Origin: an uncultured bacterium | Lineage (GTDB): Bacteria; Actinomycetota; Coriobacteriia; Coriobacteriales; Coriobacteriaceae | Assembly (NCBI GenBank): GCA_905215205.1 | Contig: CAJMPK010000022.1 | Location: forward strand, 1 to 14,362 | DNA: 14,362 nucleotides | Direction of reading: 5' to 3' | In this document: positions 7,211 to 14,362 of the stretch, in pieces | How the letters are laid out: every line of letters starts with the position of its first letter | How positions within the stretch are numbered: the first letter of the stretch is position 1 | Made by a program: the position numbers and the translations under genes | Notes under the pieces: model-generated | What the model was told of the DNA's origin: nothing | Database searches by the model: none | Seen by the model: the letters and a program-made list of their open reading frames with translations, nothing else

Positions 7211-7864
7211 TTAAGCAAGCTTGTTGCCGCAGCTGGGGCAGAATGCTGCGCCGGACTCCACGGGAGCGCCGCAGTTGGGGCAGAAGCCGCCTGCATTGCC
7301 AGCGGCCTGGGCAAGGCTGGACAAGTCTTTGCCTGCCGCCGCGTCCTCGAAATGCTCGAGTACGATCTGGACGGAATTGCAGAAATCGGCCTCTGCTGCG
7401 ATGTCGGTGTCGTCGACGAGTTTCTCGGCCTTTTTGGCAAAGCCTTTTCCGATTCCGCGGTTCAGCATGTTGTTGAGGGCGGGACCATCTTCGTCCATCA
7501 TGTTTGCCTGCTCCTCGGCGGCCTTTACAGCTTGCTCTGCCGCTTCGGCGCGTGTGCTCGGGCAGCGGTAGGTCTTGAGGTCAGAACCCTGGAGGACGCA
7601 AACGTACGTTGCCCAAACCTGGGACTGCATTCCGTATGCGAAAATCTGAAGTGCGGGAATCTGCGTCTTTTTGAAGAGACCGCCATCGACTACCTTGATC
7701 TTGCCAACATTGAATTTGTAGTTGAAGGGAGAATCGCTCGCGAGGCCGTTGAGCGCATCGTTGACAATGGTGATGCAGTCCTCGATTGAGCGATTTCCGA
7801 CCGAGGTGACAATCGGATTTCCGAGGTCATTGCTGTACTCGAGGTTAGAGAGCTTAAGTGCCAT
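7211..7864 (-). CDS. Protein with C-terminal zinc ribbon, 217 aa
   Basis: The start is ATG 7864 with GGAAAGGA seven bases upstream. The frame remains open to 8590, but that extension overlaps the acetyltransferase gene and has no ribosome binding site. Residues 1-110 form a strand-rich domain with a GGLF turn (61-64), AL followed by a hydrophobic strand, and a YRC motif (99-101), similar to the 141-aa protein at complement(1537-1962). Residues 105-185 are Ala/Glu/Lys-rich and helical. The C-terminal ribbon has Cys195, Cys198, Cys209 and Cys212 in two CPxCG knuckles. No signal peptide or membrane segment is seen. It is soluble and of unknown function; the ribbon could mediate protein contacts. 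It is divergent from the acetyltransferase gene. Confidence 0.9.
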   Translation of the reverse strand: MALKLSNLEYSNDLGNPIVTSVGNRSIEDCITIVNDALNGLASDSPFNYKFNVGKIKVVDGGLFKKTQIPALQIFAYGMQSQVWATYVCVLQGSDLKTYRCPSTRAEAAEQAVKAAEEQANMMDEDGPALNNMLNRGIGKGFAKKAEKLVDDTDIAAEADFCNSVQIVLEHFEDAAAGKDLSSLAQAAGNAGGFCPNCGAPVESGAAFCPSCGNKLA

Positions 7865-7912
7865 TGTAGTTCCTTTCCAATTGATGGTTTCGGCTGTCTT
7901 TCGACAATTCGT

Positions 7913-7948
7913 ATTCTGGAGCCGTGGGATTTGATTCTGTCGCGCAAC
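7913..7948 (-). promoter_or_regulatory. Putative promoter with near-palindromic box, leftward
   Basis: On the - strand GTTGCGCGAC (7948-7939), one mismatch from the perfect palindrome, is followed after exactly 20 bases by CAGAAT (7918-7913), a 4/6 match to the -10 consensus. It lies 74 bases upstream of the ATG of the 217-aa gene. Confidence 0.45.
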
Positions 7949-8013
7949 ATCAAAGATTTTTGAGAATGCGGTGTTGTTGACGAGTTGGCCGGTTGCTTGA
8001 GGCAGCGCTCTTT

Positions 8014-8049
8014 GTTGCGCAACGGATTTCTGGAACAACGCCGTATGCT
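8014..8049 (+). promoter_or_regulatory. Putative promoter with GTTGCGCAAC box, rightward
   Basis: A perfect palindrome (8014-8023) is followed after 20 bases by TATGCT (8044-8049), a -10-like hexamer, with the acetyltransferase ATG 37 bases further on. The spacing is the same as at 2041-2076 and 2015-2050. Confidence 0.55.
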
Positions 8050-8086
8050 CAACTCGTCCTAAAGATACAAGAGAAAGGACAGGACA

Positions 8087-8653
8087 ATGGCCGAGGTTGA
8101 AGTAAGGGCTTTGGGTCCCGACGACGTCGACGATATGGTCGATCTGGATGAGCAGTCGGGCTACGAGGTCTACGATGCATATGCGGATTACATTGAGGAA
8201 GAGGACGAGGACGGCGATGGAGGCGAAGAGAACAATTACCTCTGGGGCGTCTTTGCCGATGATGAGCTGGTCGGTTTTTGCGTGACGGGCGGTGCGGATG
8301 ACCCCGATCTGCCGGATGCCGTTACGGAGCATCCGCTCAACGAGGAAACGTCGACGTTTTTGAGCCATGTGTATGTTGACCCCGACTACCGCGGTAACGG
8401 CTATGGCGCACGCCTGGTGCACGACGCCCTGTTGGGATACTGGGAGAGCGAGGGCCACCAGCAGCCTACATTCCTGGATCTGAGCGGATATCTCTTTGAT
8501 GATCCTGATGCGGATCCGATTAAGCTCGCGCAGCTGCTCATCGACTTCTTTGGCAAGAACGGGTTTGAGCCCATTCCCGATGATGAGCACGACATCACCT
8601 ACACCTGCATGGTCTTGGATCCCAAGAACTTTAAGGACCCGGACGCAGAGTAG
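8087..8653 (+). CDS. GNAT-family N-acetyltransferase, 188 aa
   Basis: The start is ATG 8087 with GAGAAAGGA about seven bases upstream. The protein has the acetyl-CoA-binding motif A of GNAT enzymes: strand SHVYVDPDY followed by RGNGYGARL (Arg102, Gly105, Gly107 of the R/QxxGxG/A loop) and helix VHDALLGYW. Strand 4 is GVFADDELVGFCV, and the C-terminal half is FLDLSGYLFDD onward. Residues 37-49 form a very acidic insertion (EEEDEDGDGGEE), and the whole protein is acidic, which could suit a basic substrate. The acceptor cannot be told from sequence. The length is normal for the family. It has its own promoter and a strong terminator, so it is monocistronic. Confidence 0.88.
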   Translation: MAEVEVRALGPDDVDDMVDLDEQSGYEVYDAYADYIEEEDEDGDGGEENNYLWGVFADDELVGFCVTGGADDPDLPDAVTEHPLNEETSTFLSHVYVDPDYRGNGYGARLVHDALLGYWESEGHQQPTFLDLSGYLFDDPDADPIKLAQLLIDFFGKNGFEPIPDDEHDITYTCMVLDPKNFKDPDAE

Positions 8654-8697
8654 GGGCTGCGATCTGTCGGTTCAGCTTCCCTAGTTGGTGTTTGACG

Positions 8698-8743
8698 GGG
8701 CCGGACGTTCCAGTTGTGATGGCTGGACGTCCGGTCCTTTTTT
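8698..8743 (+). terminator. Terminator of the acetyltransferase gene
   Basis: An 11-bp stem with one G-T pair (8698-8708 with 8727-8737) continues into an inner CCAG/CTGG stem and is followed by six T residues (8738-8743). It lies 45 bases after the stop at 8653. Confidence 0.88.
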
Positions 8744-8775
8744 GTTGCCTGTTGGGGTTGGTGATCGGCAGGTTT

Positions 8776-8832
8776 ATCTCGATCTGTAACATCTGGCGGG
8801 GGATACGGGGTCTAGTTGTTACAGATCGAGAT
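8776..8832. repeat. Intergenic hairpin 1, 16-bp stem and 25-nt loop
   Basis: Arms 8776-8791 and 8817-8832 are perfectly complementary over 16 bp, with a 25-nt loop starting TCTGG. No T run follows on the + strand. It is closely similar to the next hairpin, 81 bases downstream. It is not coding. Confidence 0.85.
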
Positions 8833-8857
8833 TGTTCCTCGACCGACAACTCAACTG

Positions 8858-8912
8858 TCTCAATCTGTAACATCTGGGGCTGGTTTTGCTTCGTAACTGT
8901 TACAGATTGAGA
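8858..8912. repeat. Intergenic hairpin 2, 15-bp stem and 25-nt loop
   Basis: Arms 8858-8872 and 8898-8912 are perfectly complementary over 15 bp; the loop is 25 nt and again starts TCTGG. Compared with hairpin 1, the fifth base of the left arm changes from G to A and its partner from C to T, so pairing is kept. The gap between the two hairpins (8833-8857) is also 25 nt. Confidence 0.85.
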
Positions 8913-8979
8913 TGATCGCCCCAGACCCGCCCGTCCGCCTCGTCATCTGTGGTTTACGTGGGGGCATACGGAGTACGGG

Positions 8980-9184
8980 TATACTAACCGGCGGCGAATC
9001 TGCTCCATCGCTTAGAGCTGCTGCGTCTGGACGGCGCGTGATAGGGCTGCCAAAGCGATCGCCAGCGTGCTGAGCAACGTCCTCTCTGTGCGCACCTGTT
9101 TTTGTATGTATTAGCGCACTACCAAGCACGCCCGCGCGGCCGCATGCCGTGCCCATTGTGCGTGCAGATAAGGAACAACAACAT
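8980..9184 (+). promoter_or_regulatory. Probable helicase promoter and long leader
   Basis: TATACT (8980-8985) is the best -10 match upstream of the helicase; no well-spaced -35 is evident. If used, it gives a leader of about 190 bases to ATG 9185. I see no tRNA, riboswitch or convincing small ORF in this leader. Long leaders are common on cold-inducible DEAD-box helicase genes, but no thermosensor can be claimed from sequence alone. Confidence 0.35.
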
Positions 9185-11434
<2,250 letters not shown>

Positions 11435-11467
11435 CATACGCGTCGCGCTCTAAGTCGAGGCGACCAG

Positions 11468-11502
11468 AGGGCTCCGGGCATGTTTTGCTCGGAGCCCTTT
11501 TT
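11468..11502 (+). terminator. Terminator of the helicase gene
   Basis: A 9-bp stem (11468-11476 with 11490-11498) has an inner GCA/TGC extension and is followed by a T run to 11502. It lies 34 bases after the stop at 11434. Confidence 0.9.
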
Positions 11503-11542
11503 GGTGCAAGGGGGACAGGTTAATCTGCATCAACGTCTTGAA

Positions 11543-11607
11543 GTTGCGGTGAAATACGGACTGTTTTGGCCTTTTGAGCGGCTTTTCAGTCCCTATTTCA
11601 CCGCAAC
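11543..11607. repeat. Intergenic hairpin 3, 20-bp arms and 25-nt loop
   Basis: Arms 11543-11562 and 11588-11607 pair over 20 positions with one C/C mismatch; the loop is 25 nt. The right arm contains CTATTTCACCGC (11593-11604), which recurs at 11807-11818 in the same gap. It is not followed by a T run on either strand, so it is unlikely to be a simple terminator. Confidence 0.8.
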
Positions 11608-11649
11608 TCATGATTGGTGCATGGTGGCCTGACTCCTTTGTATCAAAAA

Positions 11650-11713
11650 TGATCCGTTTTCCTCCGTCCCCAAGGGATCATGTGATCCGAAGAAGACGGA
11701 GGAAAACGGATCA
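11650..11713. repeat. Intergenic hairpin 4, perfect 19-bp stem with nested palindrome
   Basis: Arms 11650-11668 and 11695-11713 are perfectly complementary over 19 bp, with a 26-nt loop. The loop contains a second perfect palindrome (11675-11688, GGATCA-TG-TGATCC), so the tip can fold again. On the - strand the stem is followed by ATTTTTGATA, which would fit a leftward terminator, but no leftward gene lies nearby. Confidence 0.8.
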
Positions 11714-11942
11714 AAAGGAAAAAATAGTAAGGCGTTCCTTTCCACATTGGATATTGTCATTTGGTAACGCGTTTTATCAAATATGGCATTTATCTGCGGT
11801 AATGTTCTATTTCACCGCTGAGGGTGACATTTCATGCCGCCTGCCGAACTGCGTGGAGACCTAACAACTTTTTAGGTCAGTGTTGTGCGTGTAGCAATTT
11901 CGCCCGGCCTCGCCTCCGGGCTGCCATGTGAGAGGGGATCTT
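11714..11942 (+). promoter_or_regulatory. AT-rich upstream region of the redox operon
   Basis: This 229-base stretch has no convincing gene. It is AT-richer than its surroundings and probably holds the promoter of the operon starting at 11943; no box stands out clearly. It contains a second copy of CTATTTCACCGC (11807-11818), itself flanked by a GCGGT/ACCGC inverted pair, and a 7-bp hairpin (11858-11864 with 11872-11878). The ribosome binding site AGAGGGG (11931-11937) lies just before the start. Confidence 0.4.
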
Positions 11943-13775
11943 ATGGCTCGACTGCATGTAATGGAACGCAGCCACGCTCAGGCCGTCATGGACGACCTGC
12001 ACGATGCGCTCGGACGTCGTCTGGCGGTGAGCTCGCTCGCCCCGTGTCCCGTGGAGTTTACGGCAGCGCTCGTCAACCTGTGTTCGACGCAGAGCTGCGG
12101 CAAGTGCACGCCCTGCCGCGTGGGCCTGAGCGCACTGAGTGACCTGCTCGCTGATGTGCTCGAAGGGCGCGCCGATGAGTCCACGCTCAACCTGATTGAG
12201 CGCACGGCCCGCACTATCTACCTTTCGAGCGACTGCGCCATCGGCTACGAGGCCGGCGCCATGGCGCTCACAGCTATTCGTGGCTTCCGTGATGACTTTG
12301 AGCACCACATCCGTGAGCATTCCTGCGGCTTTGATCGCGAGGCCCGCGTTCCGTGTGTCTCGGGCTGCCCGGCGCACGTCGACATTCCCGGGTACATTTC
12401 GCTCGTCGAGGCCGGCCGCTATGCCGATGCTGTCAAGGTCATCCGCAAGAACAACCCGCTGCCGCTCGTCTGCGGCCTGGTGTGCGAGCATCCCTGCGAG
12501 ATGCACTGTCGCCGTGGCATGGTCGACGACCCCATGAACATCCTCGCCCTCAAGCGTTTTGCCGTTGAGCACAGCGACCTCAACGACCACAAACCGCATG
12601 TAGTGGACGACACCGGTAAGCGCGTCGCCGTGATCGGCGGCGGCCCGGCTGGTCTTTCCTGTGCTTACTACCTGGCCGTGATGGGCCACAAGGTGACCAT
12701 CTTTGAGCAGCGCCACCACCTGGGCGGCATGCTGCGCTATGGCATTCCCAGCTACCGCCTGCCGCGCGAGCGCCTGCAGGCCGAGATCGACTGGATCTTG
12801 AGCGCCGGCATCGACGTTGAGCTCGATCACTCCGTCAATGGCGAGGAGCTTGCCCGCCTGCGCGACGAGTTCGATGCCGTCTACCTGGCCATCGGTGCCC
12901 ACAGCGATAAGAAGCTCGGCCTTCCGGGCGAAGAGGCGCCCGGCGTGGAGTCGGCCGTCAAGATGCTGCGTGCCATCGGCGATGACGAGCTGCCCGACCT
13001 GAGCGGCCAGCGCGTGTGCGTCATCGGCGGCGGCAACGTGGCCATGGACGTGGCGCGCTCTGCCGTGCGCTGCGGTGCCGAAAAGGTGAGCATTGTCTAC
13101 CGCCGCCGCATCTGCGATATGACGGCTCAGGACGCCGAGATTGCCGGTGCCCAGGCCGAGGGCTGCGAGGTGCTGGAGCTGACGGCCCCGCTCGCCATCG
13201 AGACGGGCGAGGACGGTCGCGTGAGCGGCCTGCGCGTGCAACCGCAGATTATCGGCGAGCCCCGTCGCGGTCGTCCGGCCCCGCGTGCCGCCGCGACGCC
13301 CGAGCGCGTCATTCCCTGCGAGCGCGTGTTCGTGGCCATCGGCCAGGACATCGATTCCAAGCCGTTTGAGGACATGGGCATCGCCTGCAAGTGGGGCTGC
13401 GTGGTCACCGATTCGGACGGCGCCGTGCCCAACTTCGATGGCCTCTTTAGCGGCGGCGACTGCCAGACCGGTCCCGCCACCGTCATCCGAGCCATCAATG
13501 CCGGCCGCGTAGCTTCGGCAAACATCGACCGCTATCTGGGCTTCGACCACAAGATCAAGCTCGACGTGGAGCTGCCGACCGTCCAGTTTAAGGGCAAGCA
13601 CGAGTGCGGCCGCTGCGAGCTGGGCGAGCGCGAGGCCGGCGAGCGTATTCACGATTGGAATCTGGTCGAGCAGGGCCTTACCGAGGAGGAGGCGCGCCAG
13701 GAGGCAAGCCGCTGCCTGCGTTGCGACCACTTTGGCTTTGGCGCGTTCCGCGGAGGGAGGAACCTGGAATGGTAG
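11943..13775 (+). CDS. NuoF-type Fe-S domain fused to GltD/NfnB-like NAD(P)H oxidoreductase
   Basis: This 610-residue iron-sulfur flavoprotein probably moves electrons between NAD(P)H and the downstream Fe-S enzyme. It starts at ATG 11943 after AGAGGGG; GTG 11928 overlaps that site's upstream flank. Residues 1-125 match only the C-terminal 4Fe-4S helical domain of NuoF/HydB (SCGKCTPCRVG with Cys52, Cys55 and Cys58, plus Cys98); the FMN/NADH and SLBB domains of NuoF are absent. Residues 130-215 are a GltD/DPYD-type double 4Fe-4S domain (Cys138, Cys142, Cys177, Cys181, Cys185, Cys189). An FAD fold follows (GGGPAG 232-237), then a nucleotide-binding fold (GGGNVA 362-367) and the FAD motif GGD (504-506). 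The C-terminus has CGRC (555-558) and CLRC (591-594), possibly another cluster or zinc site. The 7-base overlap with the next gene implies one complex. Confidence 0.9.
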   Translation: MARLHVMERSHAQAVMDDLHDALGRRLAVSSLAPCPVEFTAALVNLCSTQSCGKCTPCRVGLSALSDLLADVLEGRADESTLNLIERTARTIYLSSDCAIGYEAGAMALTAIRGFRDDFEHHIREHSCGFDREARVPCVSGCPAHVDIPGYISLVEAGRYADAVKVIRKNNPLPLVCGLVCEHPCEMHCRRGMVDDPMNILALKRFAVEHSDLNDHKPHVVDDTGKRVAVIGGGPAGLSCAYYLAVMGHKVTIFEQRHHLGGMLRYGIPSYRLPRERLQAEIDWILSAGIDVELDHSVNGEELARLRDEFDAVYLAIGAHSDKKLGLPGEEAPGVESAVKMLRAIGDDELPDLSGQRVCVIGGGNVAMDVARSAVRCGAEKVSIVYRRRICDMTAQDAEIAGAQAEGCEVLELTAPLAIETGEDGRVSGLRVQPQIIGEPRRGRPAPRAAATPERVIPCERVFVAIGQDIDSKPFEDMGIACKWGCVVTDSDGAVPNFDGLFSGGDCQTGPATVIRAINAGRVASANIDRYLGFDHKIKLDVELPTVQFKGKHECGRCELGEREAGERIHDWNLVEQGLTEEEARQEASRCLRCDHFGFGAFRGGRNLEW

Positions 13776-14362
13776 AGCTCAACAACCCCACTGTCAGCGA
13801 CAACACCGAAAGCGGAGCACTCAATATGGTCAAGCTCACTATCGATAATTGCGAGGTCGTGGTACCCGAGCACACCACGATCCTGGACGCGGCCAAGTCC
13901 GTCGGTATCCAGATTCCCACCCTGTGCTACCTGCGCGATCTAAACGAGATCGGCGGCTGCCGCGTGTGCGTGGTCGAGGTCGAGGGCTGCGACCAGCTGG
14001 TTGCAGCCTGCAACAACTACGTGCTCGACGGCATGGTGGTCCACACCAACAGCCCCAAGGCGCGCGAGGCCCGTCGCACCAACGTGCAGCTGCTGCTGTC
14101 CCAGCACGATTCGCAGTGCACGAGCTGCGTGCGCAGCGGCAACTGCAACCTGCAGACCATCGCCAACGACCTGGGCATTTTCTATCTGCCGTATCAAAGG
14201 CATTTGGCGGGTGAGGGCTGGGATTTCGATTTTCCCATCATCCGCGAAAACGATAAGTGCATTAAATGCATGCGCTGCATCAAGGTGTGCGAGATCGTGC
14301 AGGGCCTAGGGATTTGGGACCTGACCAACCGCGCCACGCATACCGCCGTGGGTACCCGCGGG
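13769..14362 (+). CDS. NuoG/[FeFe]-hydrogenase/formate dehydrogenase-type Fe-S protein (3' partial)
   Basis: The first 198 codons are visible; the gene runs off the window. The order is that of the electron-relay end of HydA, NuoG and NAD-linked formate dehydrogenases. A 2Fe-2S ferredoxin domain carries Cys53, Cys64, Cys67 and Cys81. A histidine-type 4Fe-4S domain has H113-xxx-C117-xx-C120-xxxxx-C126. The first ferredoxin-type 4Fe-4S motif is at Cys164, Cys167, Cys170 and Cys174. The catalytic part is not visible, so [FeFe]-hydrogenase and formate dehydrogenase cannot be told apart. ATG 13769 has GGAGGGAGG eight bases upstream and overlaps the previous stop (ATGGTAG). ATG 13826, with GGAG nine bases upstream, would remove 19 residues and is also plausible. 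The upstream oxidoreductase is its likely electron partner. Confidence 0.85.
   Translation, partial: MVELNNPTVSDNTESGALNMVKLTIDNCEVVVPEHTTILDAAKSVGIQIPTLCYLRDLNEIGGCRVCVVEVEGCDQLVAACNNYVLDGMVVHTNSPKAREARRTNVQLLLSQHDSQCTSCVRSGNCNLQTIANDLGIFYLPYQRHLAGEGWDFDFPIIRENDKCIKCMRCIKVCEIVQGLGIWDLTNRATHTAVGTRG

Noticed and set aside
7865..8590. Upstream extension of the 217-aa zinc-ribbon gene
   Set aside because: It would overlap the acetyltransferase gene on the opposite strand and lacks a ribosome binding site, while ATG 7864 has an excellent one.
8776..8912. CRISPR-like array of about 15-base repeats with 25-base spacers
   Set aside because: The arms alternate in orientation and pair as two hairpins; there are only four arms, shorter than CRISPR repeats, and no cas genes. 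Direct repeats are not present.
9149..9184. GTG 9149 as helicase start
   Set aside because: It adds 12 residues without helicase features; ATG 9185 has AAGGA at a workable distance.
11761..11880. Rex-type redox operator before the redox operon
   Set aside because: I looked for a TTGTGAA-type inverted repeat and found none that fits; the TTTCACC stretches lack the matching half.
11928..11942. GTG 11928 as start of the redox gene
   Set aside because: It directly abuts the ribosome binding site that serves ATG 11943, and the five added residues show no family feature.
11877..13730. Long open frame on the - strand opposite the redox gene
   Set aside because: The forward frame has all cysteine and nucleotide-binding motifs; the reverse frame has no recognisable domain and arises from GC-rich codon bias.

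Overview
The window looks like a stretch of a high-GC anaerobic actinobacterium. Collinsella or another Coriobacteriia is my best guess, from the GC-rich biased codons of the right half, the style of the zinc-ribbon proteins, and an NADH/ferredoxin-type redox operon. This is inference; no rRNA or marker gene is present to settle it.

Left part (1-8086) is an accessory-looking neighbourhood with more mixed codon use. It holds a zinc-ribbon protein made of two fused copies of one gene (1-1347, cut by the window edge), a small protein of unknown function (complement 1537-1962), and a two-gene operon of a membrane-anchored Ser/Thr kinase (2106-4040) and an FHA-like protein (4028-5008). These are followed by a 648-residue zinc-ribbon protein with three diverged copies of the gene-1 domain (5114-7060, apparently starting at ACG) and a protein with a C-terminal zinc ribbon (complement 7211-7864). 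A GNAT acetyltransferase (8087-8653) closes the group. The 10-base palindrome GTTGCGCAAC occurs exactly three times in this window, each time in a gap upstream of one or two of these genes. A one-mismatch copy lies upstream of another. In four of five orientations a -10-like hexamer follows after exactly 20 bases. I propose that the kinase, the FHA protein, the zinc-ribbon proteins and the acetyltransferase form one co-regulated, uncharacterised signalling set.

Middle part: the gap 8654-9184 holds a strong terminator, two hairpins of 15-16 bp with 25-nt loops whose stems show a compensating base change, and the probable promoter and leader of a DEAD-box RNA helicase (9185-11434). The helicase has a roughly 295-residue Arg/Gly-rich basic tail. 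The gap 11435-11942 holds the helicase terminator and two further large hairpins with loops of 25 and 26 nt.

Right part: a redox operon starts at 11943. Its first gene fuses the iron-sulfur end of NuoF/HydB to a GltD/NfnB-like FAD/NAD(P)H module. It overlaps by 7 nt the start of a protein with the NuoG/[FeFe]-hydrogenase/formate-dehydrogenase iron-sulfur N-terminus, which runs off the window. Together they probably pass electrons between NAD(P)H and a hydrogenase or formate dehydrogenase.
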